NCBI GenBank assembly: GCA_021399405.1
Contig: JAAFKL010000431.1
Location: 1 to 10,692, forward strand
Direction of reading: 5' to 3'
Source: Candidatus Heimdallarchaeota archaeon
GTDB lineage: Archaea > Asgardarchaeota > Heimdallarchaeia > Heimdallarchaeales > Kariarchaeaceae
DNA: 10,692 bases
Shown here: piece after piece, positions 1-7,026 of the stretch
How positions within the stretch are numbered: the first letter of the stretch is position 1
Layout: each line of letters begins with the position of its first letter
Notes under the pieces: model-generated
What the model saw: only the letters and a program-made list of their open reading frames with translations
Told to the model about the DNA's origin: nothing
The model's database searches: none
Made by a program: the position numbers and the translations under genes

Positions 1-79
1 AAAACCATATTTTATCAAAGTGATCTAACCTACTTTCAATTTCTGAAATCCTCTCTTCTAAGTTGTTGGTTTTTTCCAT
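1..79 (-). CDS. N-terminus of an unidentified coiled-coil protein, cut by the window edge
   Basis: Only the first 26 codons lie in the window. They start at an ATG (complement of 77-79) and begin MEKTNNLEERISEIESRLDH. Leucine and isoleucine at heptad-like spacing among Glu, Arg and Ser residues suggest an amphipathic or coiled-coil helix. A strong TATA-like box is centred about 26 bases upstream of the ATG, the spacing expected for a leaderless archaeal transcript, and this is the main reason to believe the start. The gene lies 90 bases downstream of the molybdopterin oxidoreductase on the same strand but appears to have its own promoter. Function cannot be judged from this piece. Confidence 0.55.
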   Translation of the reverse strand, partial: MEKTNNLEERISEIESRLDHFDKIWF

Positions 80-100
80 TTAGGATTCAATATGGTAGTA

Positions 101-110
101 TAAATATAAA
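101..110 (-). promoter_or_regulatory. TATA-like box of the left-edge gene
   Basis: On the minus strand this reads tttatattta, centred about 26 bases before the ATG at 79. That distance predicts transcription starting at or next to the start codon. Confidence 0.5.
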
Positions 111-169
111 ATTTAAGTAGATAAATTGATAATTTGGGGATTCAGAGACTCAATTCTTACATATTTTGT

Positions 170-841
170 TTATTCAATCTTATGTTCTCTTCTTTTTGGC
201 TTTTCCTGTGAACTATACCTTTCTTCAATCCAGGGATCCCCACGTTGATGATAACCGCGAACTTCCCAAAAACCACGTTCCCAATCTGATTTAAAAGATA
301 TCTTCTTCAACCATTTGACGCTCTTCCATAAATATAATTGAGGTACAAGCGATCGTAAAGGTCCACCATGATCTGGATCCAAAGGTTTTCCATCATGTTC
401 GTATGCTAGCATAACATCGTTCTCATGGAGATATCCCTCTCCAAGAGGTAATGCAGACGTATAACCACTTTCAGCTTCAAAAGTTACATATTTAGCCTCG
501 GGTTTTGGTTTAACCATATCGATAATTGAATTAAATGACACCCCACCAAACTTCTGATCATACAAACTCCAAGTGGTTACACAGTGTAAATCATTTACTT
601 GCTCTACTTTGGGTAAATTTATGAATTCTTCCCATGTCCAAGTAACTGGATTTTCAACCAACCCATCAACTGAGATATCCCAGTCTTTTCCATCGAACGA
701 GGGTGTACGCTCTGCAGATAAGACCGGCCACCGTTTGGCCAAATACTGCCCGGGAGGTAATCTTTGCCTTGCAGATTTCTTTGATAATTCCTCAAAATCC
801 TCAATTTCAGTTACTTTCTCCTGTTTCTTAAAAAGCCGCAT
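170..841 (-). CDS. Cytoplasmic molybdopterin-dependent oxidoreductase, sulfite oxidase fold
   Basis: This 223-residue protein belongs to the oxidoreductase molybdopterin-binding domain family (sulfite oxidase/MsrP fold). Such enzymes bind a Mo-pterin cofactor and transfer oxygen to or from a small substrate; the substrate here is unknown. Cys87, in NDLHCVTTWS, matches the cysteine that ligates molybdenum in the family. GGPLR (159-163), the YLWKSVKWL segment (170-178) and the C-terminal FWEVRGYHQRGDPWIEERY block are family signatures. The single domain covers nearly the whole chain. There is no Tat or Sec signal, no heme domain and no dimerisation domain, so the protein is probably cytoplasmic and similar to the short stand-alone forms found in prokaryotes. 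The ATG start fits a promoter just upstream. No molybdenum-cofactor or partner electron-transfer gene is nearby. Family call is firm; the reaction is not known. Confidence 0.9.
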   Translation of the reverse strand: MRLFKKQEKVTEIEDFEELSKKSARQRLPPGQYLAKRWPVLSAERTPSFDGKDWDISVDGLVENPVTWTWEEFINLPKVEQVNDLHCVTTWSLYDQKFGGVSFNSIIDMVKPKPEAKYVTFEAESGYTSALPLGEGYLHENDVMLAYEHDGKPLDPDHGGPLRSLVPQLYLWKSVKWLKKISFKSDWERGFWEVRGYHQRGDPWIEERYSSQEKPKRREHKIE

Positions 842-844
842 TAT

Positions 845-862
845 ATCTAATTCGAATTAGAT
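845..862. promoter_or_regulatory. 18-bp perfect palindrome, candidate operator
   Basis: The sequence atctaattcgaattagat equals its own reverse complement across all 18 bases. It sits between the TATA-like box (871-882) and the ATG (841) of the molybdopterin oxidoreductase gene, covering the likely transcription start. A dimeric repressor bound here would block initiation. The palindrome is seen directly; the operator role is inferred. Confidence 0.45.
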
Positions 863-870
863 CTTTCATG

Positions 871-882
871 TATAAATTATAT
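871..882 (-). promoter_or_regulatory. TATA-like box of the molybdopterin oxidoreductase gene
   Basis: The minus strand reads atataatttata, centred about 35 bases upstream of the ATG at 841. Archaeal spacing would put the transcription start near 850, giving a leader of under 10 bases. Confidence 0.5.
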
Positions 883-1049
883 CTGATATTCGCTATTTAC
901 CATGATAACTGAGCATCCACGCAGCTATTAAATGAATAAGCCATGAAGAAATCAAAAATTGGATACAATAGTTAGAATCAGAAGTAAGGAGAAGCCAATT
1001 TTTCAAACACATTTAGGCTATAATCATACCATCAATTCGATTCTAAATA

Positions 1050-1715
1050 TTAACCGGCTAGTGGATACATTTCTTTCGATTTACTTTTTCTTACTGAAAG
1101 ATAAATCAACAATATCGTAGGATATATAGCTGCAACTAAACTCAATTGCAGGAAAGATAGAAAAATCATAATATAGGCTGAAAAGCCAATTAAGTCATAA
1201 AACATATACCGAGGGAAAGATTCAGAACAAAGTTTTAAATCAGTTAACATACTGCTGCATTGTTGTGTAGGTGTATCCGAGGAAAATGGATCTGCAGTAA
1301 ACAAGCCAATTAGAAAAACGAGAATGTAAAAACTCAATCCGCCCACTACACCAGCAGAAATTAATGATTTGGCATCTTTTCCAGAAATATATTTGGTATC
1401 ATCAATTTGTGATTTCTCAAAATATTTTGATCTAGAATATTGAATAATAAGGGCTGATGCGAGTATTATGAACCCTACCTCGATTAAACCTATAATCACT
1501 TTTCTTTGTGCATTTAGTTCTGTAATATCAGTAAGGTACGTTTTCAAATCGAATGTTGATGCAAATGAAAAATTCAAATCCCTTGACTTTTCCCTATACC
1601 ATTCTTCTGTAAGGGTTGATCCAATTGTAAGTACTATTGCGTGGATAAAACCATACAAACCAATTACGATATAAGGTGAGAACCGTGAAATATTCATAAT
1701 ATACAATTTGTACAT
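1050..1715 (-). CDS. Unrecognised four-helix integral membrane protein
   Basis: This 221-residue protein matches no family I recognise. Hydrophobic segments lie at about 13-33, 74-92, 118-140 and 172-207; the last is long and could be one tilted helix or two short ones. A polar loop of about 40 residues follows the first segment. The loop after the third segment holds two cysteines, Cys153 and Cys163, which could form a disulfide if that loop faces outward. The C-terminus is basic (RKSKSK), suggesting it faces the cytoplasm. The four-helix size recalls VKOR/DsbB proteins, but there is no CxxC motif, so I do not assign that family. The start is uncertain: residue 7 is also Met and would give a 215-residue protein. 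The nearest genes on the same strand are over 200 bases away, so it is probably transcribed alone. Confidence 0.75.
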   Translation of the reverse strand: MYKLYIMNISRFSPYIVIGLYGFIHAIVLTIGSTLTEEWYREKSRDLNFSFASTFDLKTYLTDITELNAQRKVIIGLIEVGFIILASALIIQYSRSKYFEKSQIDDTKYISGKDAKSLISAGVVGGLSFYILVFLIGLFTADPFSSDTPTQQCSSMLTDLKLCSESFPRYMFYDLIGFSAYIMIFLSFLQLSLVAAIYPTILLIYLSVRKSKSKEMYPLAG

Positions 1716-1800
1716 AAATATTAAACTTAATATGTTGATAAAAGACTAAAATTGATTGTTATAATAGAATTGGAACTTTTATTCAACATGAGAATCGAAA

Positions 1801-1917
1801 CTACAGACTAGTAAATCTACTTGCAAGATGAAAAGCATCTTCCGGCCTTGTCCCACAACAGCTCCCAATTACTTTAGGTTCCTGCTTAATCGATTTCTCA
1901 ACGTCATCATACACCAA
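1801..1917 (-). pseudogene. Decayed 3' fragment of a homocysteine S-methyltransferase gene
   Basis: Read on the minus strand, this stretch encodes YDDVEKSIKQEPKVIGSCCG and then about 18 further residues to a TAG stop. It closely matches the C-terminus of the intact methyltransferase at 3568-4422 (YDDVEKWIKQEPKVIGSCCG). By hand count, 67 of 78 aligned bases are identical over the best block, and 22 of 26 residues agree. The zinc-binding Cys-Cys pair is kept. Upstream, similarity ends near 1917; the same frame has no ATG and meets a stop at 1966-1968, so the first roughly 245 codons are missing. Several of the base differences are synonymous, suggesting the copy was once under selection. It is most likely a remnant of a duplicated gene and is not expected to make a functional enzyme. 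Confidence 0.8.
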
Positions 1918-1994
1918 ATTGCAGCAAGTAATTATTATCAATCCTAAAATATTCGATATGACGACTTAAAATAACAGCGTGGAGTAAATAAGAA

Positions 1995-2003
1995 TTTATA
2001 TTA
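1995..2003 (+). promoter_or_regulatory. TATA-like box of the TPR gene
   Basis: The sequence tttatatta is centred about 21 bases before the GTG start at 2020. No Shine-Dalgarno sequence lies between them, consistent with a leaderless or nearly leaderless transcript. Confidence 0.4.
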
Positions 2004-2019
2004 AACAATAACACTACAT

Positions 2020-3513
2020 GTGGGGATATTAATTAGTCTCACTGAAATCAAACAGCTAATTATCACAGGTAATTTTGATGAGGCTTTAATTGAAATTGAG
2101 CAGAGTAATGAAAACCAATTAGATCTAAAAATCCTCAAATGTGTGGTATTAAGGAAAAAAGAGATGTTCAATGCAGCTATACTCTTGGGTAAAGAGGTTT
2201 TCAAAGAAGCTCATGAGATAAATAGTTTAAAACATGAACTTGGCATTTTGGTCCAGCTTGCACATACTTCAATTATAACAAATCAAATGGATCAAGCATC
2301 CCAATATATATCTGAGTTTGATTCATTTTGGAAAGAGTCATTAGATGAAGAAAAAAAGGAATTCAATGAGTGGGAAGGCTATATCTATCATGTTAAAGGG
2401 ATAGTAAATTCATTAAAAGGTGAAATTGAGCAAGCAATAGAAAATTCTGAAAAAAGTTTGCAAATACAAAACTCAGTTGAAAACAGCCTTGAAATCCTCG
2501 CCACACTAAACAACCTCTCTTTGGGCTACTTGACAATTGGGGACTACAACAAAGGTGAGGAATATGCTAAACAACAACTAGTGCAAGCAGAAGAACTAGG
2601 CCAACAACCCTCACTTACATTTGCATTTAACAACTTAGGACATTTCGAAGAAGTCAAGGGAGAGTATGATCTGGCTCTGGATTATTATACTAAGGCTCTT
2701 TACGTTGCAAATGAGTTTAATCTTGGTTTTAGTATTGGATCGTCAAGAAGAAGTATTGGGTTTGTACATTATCTTAAAGGAGAATATGAATTGGCATTTA
2801 AAAATACCACAAAATCTCTTATGAGTTACGAAGATCTAAACATGGATATTTTTGCATCATATACAATTTTACAACTTATCAGAATTAGTTTAAAATTGGG
2901 ATTAACAAAACAGATTGATAATTACATGCTAAAACTCAATAAATTGGATGATTCAACCCAAAATAAATGGATTAGAGTAAACAAGAAAATGTCACAAGCA
3001 TTGATTCTAAAAAATAATCCAAGATCTAGAGATAAGATGATGGCTCAAACAATCTTTGAGGAAATACTAAATGAGAGAGTAGATGTTGGAACATCCTCAT
3101 TAGCAATTCTCAATTTATCTGAAATATTATTAGATGAACTCAAAACATATGGATCTGAAGAAGTCTTAGAAGAGATTGAGAAGCGAACTAGACAATTATA
3201 CGAGCTCGCACAAGAACATAAACTCTATCCTTTAATTGTTGAAGTTCTGATTCTCCGTGCAAAACTTTCCTTTTTGAAACTCGAATTGAATGAAGCTACA
3301 AAGATCATAAACCAGGCAAATCTAATAGCAGAAGAGCGTGGATTAGAAAAATTGGTTAAATTAGTTGAAAACGAAAATAAAAATTTAGAAAAAGAAATTA
3401 GATTAGCCGCGGAAATTACCAAAAGAGCTTCGCCTATGCAGGAAAGGATGGATAAGGCAGAAATAATTGAATATATCGAGAAGATGCAACATCTAATTAG
3501 CATCGGTCAATAG
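2020..3513 (+). CDS. TPR-repeat protein
   Basis: This 497-residue, mostly helical protein is built of tetratricopeptide-like repeats, which act as scaffolds for protein-protein contacts. The clearest units are near residues 121-154, 161-194, 201-234 (NNLGHFEEVKGEYDLALDYY) and 241-274; more degenerate helical pairs fill the N-terminal 100 and the 360-440 region. The last 50 residues form a charged helix. There is no signal peptide, membrane segment or catalytic domain, so it is probably cytoplasmic. The start is GTG: an in-frame TAA at 2002-2004 excludes any earlier start, the next in-frame ATG is 48 codons further in, and a TATA-like box is well placed. It is the only plus-strand gene in this part, convergent with the methyltransferase gene, and lies between that gene and its remnant. 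The partner is unknown. TPR proteins of this style are common in Asgard genomes. Confidence 0.88.
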   Translation: MGILISLTEIKQLIITGNFDEALIEIEQSNENQLDLKILKCVVLRKKEMFNAAILLGKEVFKEAHEINSLKHELGILVQLAHTSIITNQMDQASQYISEFDSFWKESLDEEKKEFNEWEGYIYHVKGIVNSLKGEIEQAIENSEKSLQIQNSVENSLEILATLNNLSLGYLTIGDYNKGEEYAKQQLVQAEELGQQPSLTFAFNNLGHFEEVKGEYDLALDYYTKALYVANEFNLGFSIGSSRRSIGFVHYLKGEYELAFKNTTKSLMSYEDLNMDIFASYTILQLIRISLKLGLTKQIDNYMLKLNKLDDSTQNKWIRVNKKMSQALILKNNPRSRDKMMAQTIFEEILNERVDVGTSSLAILNLSEILLDELKTYGSEEVLEEIEKRTRQLYELAQEHKLYPLIVEVLILRAKLSFLKLELNEATKIINQANLIAEERGLEKLVKLVENENKNLEKEIRLAAEITKRASPMQERMDKAEIIEYIEKMQHLISIGQ

Positions 3514-3518
3514 TTTTT
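3514..3518 (+). terminator. Short T-tract after the TPR gene
   Basis: Five T residues directly follow the TAG stop. Archaeal RNA polymerase can stop at T-tracts without a hairpin, but five is short, so this is a weak candidate. Confidence 0.25.
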
Positions 3519-3567
3519 GACTAACATAAACGTACAATTGGAATTCAAAACCATATTTTTGGTAAAA

Positions 3568-4422
3568 CTATTTGGTTAATAATTTTGAAAGGTATTCAGT
3601 ATCTTCTGGTGTTGCTCCACAACAACTTCCAATTACTTTAGGTTCTTGCTTAATCCATTTCTCAACATCATCATACAATTCGGCACGTAGGTCCTCAATT
3701 TTCCTTCCTTGATCCAATTCAAACAGAAAATTAGGGTAAAATCCGATCTCGAGATCAGGAAATTGTTGATTTTTTAATTGTTGAATTGTTTGGAGTGCGT
3801 GGTTTGTTCCAATTCGAGATGAACAGTTTACAAAAACTACCTCTGGCATTATGGGAAATGATTGAAGTAATTGTTGCCAAGATTCACCACTCAGAAGGTT
3901 CCCACCATCATCCACAGTCATACCCAACCAAATAGGAAGATCATATTTACTAGCCTCTTCAAAAGCGACTTTTGCCTCAATTATAGAGTTCATGGTTTCT
4001 ATCAGGAATAAATCAATCCCTGCATCGAATAGCCAGTTAGTCATATCCCCATGTTCTGATTTCAAACTTGAAATATCCGGAACTAATTGGGGAGAATAAC
4101 AATCTTCCAAGGGAGAAATGGAACCTGCGATTTTTACAGTTTGACCACTTACCCTCCTCGCATCTTGAGCTAATTCTACTGCCAATTGAGTCATTTGTTT
4201 TCCATAATTGCTTAATCCGACCTTCTGGAAAGTTCGCTCTTGAGTTCGAAAAGTATTGGTTGTGATGACAGTAGATCCAGATTTAATATAATCTACATGA
4301 ATCTCTCTAATCATATCAGGATTATCTAATAAACCATTGGCAGACCAAAGTGGGTCACTTATTTGTCCACCTCTTCTTTCAATTTCAGTGCCCATTGGAC
4401 CATCTAACAAAATGGGTTTCAT
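3568..4422 (-). CDS. Homocysteine S-methyltransferase family protein
   Basis: This 284-residue zinc-dependent methyltransferase belongs to the Pfam homocysteine S-methyltransferase family (MmuM, BHMT, N-terminal MetH module). It would transfer a methyl group to homocysteine to make methionine in the cytoplasm; the donor may be S-methylmethionine, S-adenosylmethionine or another compound and cannot be read from sequence. The N-terminal DGPMGTEIERRG (7-18), TNTFRT (55-60) and the GIDLFLIETMNS segment (135-146) are typical. The three zinc cysteines are present: Cys200 in VNCSS, and Cys267 and Cys268 in GSCCG, matching Cys217, Cys299 and Cys300 of human BHMT. It is a single domain slightly shorter than MmuM, without cobalamin or folate modules. 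The ATG start places the DGPMGT motif at its usual distance from the N-terminus. A decayed partial copy of its 3' end lies at 1801-1917, beyond the TPR gene. Confidence 0.9.
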   Translation of the reverse strand: MKPILLDGPMGTEIERRGGQISDPLWSANGLLDNPDMIREIHVDYIKSGSTVITTNTFRTQERTFQKVGLSNYGKQMTQLAVELAQDARRVSGQTVKIAGSISPLEDCYSPQLVPDISSLKSEHGDMTNWLFDAGIDLFLIETMNSIIEAKVAFEEASKYDLPIWLGMTVDDGGNLLSGESWQQLLQSFPIMPEVVFVNCSSRIGTNHALQTIQQLKNQQFPDLEIGFYPNFLFELDQGRKIEDLRAELYDDVEKWIKQEPKVIGSCCGATPEDTEYLSKLLTK

Positions 4423-4436
4423 TTTAATATTCCAAG

Positions 4437-4448
4437 TTTATATGATAT
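4437..4448 (-). promoter_or_regulatory. TATA-like box of the methyltransferase gene
   Basis: The minus strand reads atatcatataaa, centred about 20 bases upstream of the ATG at 4422. This suggests a separate promoter in the 150-base gap after the upstream TPR/coiled-coil gene. Confidence 0.35.
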
Positions 4449-4557
4449 TTCAAAACATAAAACAAATTGCATACGGTTAAAATTATTGACTAATGATTAA
4501 TTTAGTCCTCTACATATTAAAATGCGATATCATCAGAGCTGAATTCGATAAATTTAG

Positions 4558-4562
4558 AAAAA
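4558..4562 (-). terminator. Weak T-tract after the TPR/coiled-coil gene
   Basis: The minus strand has five T residues 10-14 bases after the TAA stop of the 795-residue gene, inside the 150-base gap before the methyltransferase gene. The tract is short, so termination here is only a possibility. Confidence 0.25.
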
Positions 4563-4572
4563 TATTGTGGAT

Positions 4573-6960
4573 TTATTTTTTAACTATTAAGGGGTTCGAA
4601 TCTCCAGCTGAATCATATTCTAGATCAAGGAAACCTATTTCTCTTAACACTTTTATCTCTGCCATACATTTAGCTGGACTGGTTCCAATCTGCATTGCAA
4701 GAAATCTTAATTTTAATGAATCTTGATTATCCATAATTGATGCAATATTTTCAGCTAATTTCGATGAATCAATATAATCTTGAAGGGTTGGAGGTGCACT
4801 TGATGATCTAGCCGGTGAGGTAGAAGAAGCAATACCTGTCTCCTGAGGCCTTGTTTGTACGGCTTTTAATTCCTCTACTTGGGCTTTGTATTGATCCAAT
4901 TTTGAGGAATTTTCCAATAATTTCTCATTTTCTACTTTTAGTTTCTGGATCTCCAATTCCATAGATTCAACTTTGTAGCTCAATTCATTGCTTTTGGAGC
5001 TTGAATTTTCCATCTGCAGTTCTTTCTCTTTAATATCATTTTTGAGGTTTTTAATATCTTCATGCAAACCCTCTAATTGATCACCCATAGAAGATTTTGA
5101 GAGGTCTTGCGATACTTGTTTCATCTCACCAATTGTATTTTGTAAATCCACTTTGTGTTTTGCTTCAATATCCTTTATTTTGCGTTCTAATACTTCATTT
5201 TCTAATTTTGAAATTTTTAATTCCTTTTCAATTTCTTCAATTTCTGGATCAGGTTTTACAGAAACTATTTCAGGAGATGAGCCGCTTTCCTTAGATTTTA
5301 ATCGAGTTTTTAATGTACCCAATTCCTCATAGGTAATCTCCATTTGGTTAATATTTTCCTCCATTTGAGAGTCTTTATCTTTCAATTCAACTTTTAATTG
5401 GGTTATCTCAGCTCTTGCTTTTTCAAGATCTTCCGATTCAGTGGGTACGTCTTTCTTCATCAGTTCTTTAATTTCAGTTTCTTTATCTTCCAAAGAGATT
5501 TGGAGTTCAGCAATTTTTTCCTTAGCTTCATTCAATTCTTTCGAAAGGTTTGATGATTCGGTTTCACCCTCTGCTACTTTTTTCATTTCTACTTCTTTAT
5601 CTTCTAAGGCTATTTGAAGCTCGGCAATCTTTTCCTTAGCTTCATTCAATTCCGTTGTGTCGGAACCCGGAGTACTTTCTTTTACCAATAATTCTTCTTT
5701 CAGAGCATCTAGCTCTTTATTTTTAGAATCTGACTCACTCTCAAGATTCTTGATTTTTCCCTGATACTCACTAATCACATTTTGCATTTCATCTAATTCA
5801 GACTTTTTCTTACCCACGAGAATATTTAGGCTTTCAATTTCTTTAGTTTTATGGTTGACATGTTCTGTTAATGTTTCAATTTGATCCAAAGAATCTGCGA
5901 GTTTGACTTCTATGTCATCACTAGAGCTCTGTTTTAGTTCTTGAGTCTCAATTCTTGTTTGTAAAGATATAATTTCCTGTTGTAGTGTTGAAATGTTAGA
6001 TTTAGCTTCTTCTAATTCTTCTTTTGTTTTATCAACGATTTGAGCTGAAAATGATTCACCATCATGTTTGGCATCGTGAATCGAATTAAGTTCAAGTTTT
6101 AGGCTCCATACTTCTTGTTTATTTTGAATTATCTCAGCATTGAGACGCTCTATTTCTCTTGCTTGAGCATTTTTTGAAATGGTAGCTTCTTTTACATAAT
6201 TCCTGAAATTTATTTTTTCGCTCAGTTCATCTAATTTTTGTTTGTAAAGGAATGCGGTATCTAATTCTCCATACTCAGTAAAAACGTCTTTTATGGCATT
6301 GTATGAAGCAGCTAATCCTTCAACATAATCGACATCTTTGAATGTTCTAATTGCTTCTTCTAAACTGGAAATACTTTGTTGATATTTTTGTTGGAACCTA
6401 TAAACGTTAGCCAGATTAAAATATATCATACCCATTTCTCTCCTATGATTTACTTTTTTCCTATATCCTAATGCATTTTGAAATTCAATATAAGCGTCGT
6501 TCCATTCACTATTATTACTTTGCATTAAACCTCGAAGATTATGCAGCTCACTACTTGATTCTTCACACAGATTTTTGTCAGTTTCGTTGAATTTGTCAAT
6601 TTCAGAAAATGTATTCATCAATAGCAATTCCGATTCATCAAATTTTGAAGATAAGAAATTGAGTATTGCTTTTAGTGTTTGAATTTCTATGAACTCGGGT
6701 TTGAATCTATCTGACTTCAAGCCATAACTACTAGCTTCAACTAATGCAAAGGCTTCTTCATTTTGCCCCAATTCCATTAGGATCCTAATGTTAAGGATAT
6801 CAATTATTAGTTCATGTTTTTCATTGATATCACTAGATTCCATAATTATCTGAAGATTTTCCAAAGCTTCGCTGATTTTTCCAACTCGAATAAAATTTCG
6901 AACAACGGTAATTGTGTCTTCTATGCTGATCGAATTCTGCACACTATTATAATATGCCAA
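4573..6960 (-). CDS. TPR, long coiled-coil and winged-helix-like protein
   Basis: This 795-residue protein has three parts. Residues 1-255 are helical with TPR-like pairs, clearest at 138-171, 178-211 (YFNLANVYRFQQKYQQSISS) and 217-250. Residues 256-700 are a long Glu/Lys/Leu coiled coil with interruptions rich in Ser, Pro and Gly near 430, 505 and 560. After a Ser/Thr/Pro linker (701-724), residues 728-795 look like a winged helix: LRFLAMQIGTSPAKCMAEIK as helix-turn-helix, LREIGFLDLEYD as recognition helix end and strand, and NPLIVKK as the wing. The coiled coil contains near-identical repeats. There is no membrane segment or ATPase motif. The start is probably TTG: an in-frame TGA at 6982-6984 blocks earlier starts and the first internal ATG is at codon 40; a GTG at codon 7 is also possible. 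It lies 66 bases after the MFS gene. A structural or DNA-linked scaffold role is inference. Confidence 0.85.
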   Translation of the reverse strand: MAYYNSVQNSISIEDTITVVRNFIRVGKISEALENLQIIMESSDINEKHELIIDILNIRILMELGQNEEAFALVEASSYGLKSDRFKPEFIEIQTLKAILNFLSSKFDESELLLMNTFSEIDKFNETDKNLCEESSSELHNLRGLMQSNNSEWNDAYIEFQNALGYRKKVNHRREMGMIYFNLANVYRFQQKYQQSISSLEEAIRTFKDVDYVEGLAASYNAIKDVFTEYGELDTAFLYKQKLDELSEKINFRNYVKEATISKNAQAREIERLNAEIIQNKQEVWSLKLELNSIHDAKHDGESFSAQIVDKTKEELEEAKSNISTLQQEIISLQTRIETQELKQSSSDDIEVKLADSLDQIETLTEHVNHKTKEIESLNILVGKKKSELDEMQNVISEYQGKIKNLESESDSKNKELDALKEELLVKESTPGSDTTELNEAKEKIAELQIALEDKEVEMKKVAEGETESSNLSKELNEAKEKIAELQISLEDKETEIKELMKKDVPTESEDLEKARAEITQLKVELKDKDSQMEENINQMEITYEELGTLKTRLKSKESGSSPEIVSVKPDPEIEEIEKELKISKLENEVLERKIKDIEAKHKVDLQNTIGEMKQVSQDLSKSSMGDQLEGLHEDIKNLKNDIKEKELQMENSSSKSNELSYKVESMELEIQKLKVENEKLLENSSKLDQYKAQVEELKAVQTRPQETGIASSTSPARSSSAPPTLQDYIDSSKLAENIASIMDNQDSLKLRFLAMQIGTSPAKCMAEIKVLREIGFLDLEYDSAGDSNPLIVKK
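5356..5652 (-). repeat. Three tandem coiled-coil repeat units inside the 795-residue protein
   Basis: Units lie at 5578-5652 (residues 437-461), 5464-5538 (475-499) and 5356-5430 (511-535), spaced 38 and 36 codons apart. The first two share ELNEAKEKIAELQ followed by an alanine or serine and LEDKE. By hand count, 62 of 75 bases are identical between them. The third (DLEKARAEITQLKVELKDKD) is more diverged. Retained nucleotide identity suggests fairly recent tandem duplication or ongoing repeat exchange. Confidence 0.75.
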
Positions 6961-7000
6961 ATTCTGTTTAATCTTTTCCTGTCAGCAATTAAGTTTTACA

Positions 7001-7010
7001 AAGAAAAAGA
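7001..7010 (-). terminator. T-rich tract after the MFS gene
   Basis: The minus strand reads tctttttctt, starting about 17 bases after the TGA stop of the transporter gene. It is a plausible archaeal T-tract terminator and would separate the MFS gene from the TPR/coiled-coil gene. Confidence 0.35.
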
Positions 7011-7026
7011 TAATTTTAAGTTCGGA

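Noticed and set aside
573..860. Plus-strand frame of 95 codons
   Set aside because: It is antisense to the molybdopterin oxidoreductase, whose motifs are clear, and its sequence looks random.
4464..4474. 11-base match aaattgcatac shared with 10286-10296
   Set aside because: Several exact 11-base matches are expected by chance in an AT-rich window of this size.
4591..4605. tRNA T-arm-like motif, ggggttcgaatctcc
   Set aside because: It lies inside the last codons of the 795-residue gene, only four stem pairs form, and no D-arm, anticodon arm or acceptor stem can be found around it on the plus strand.
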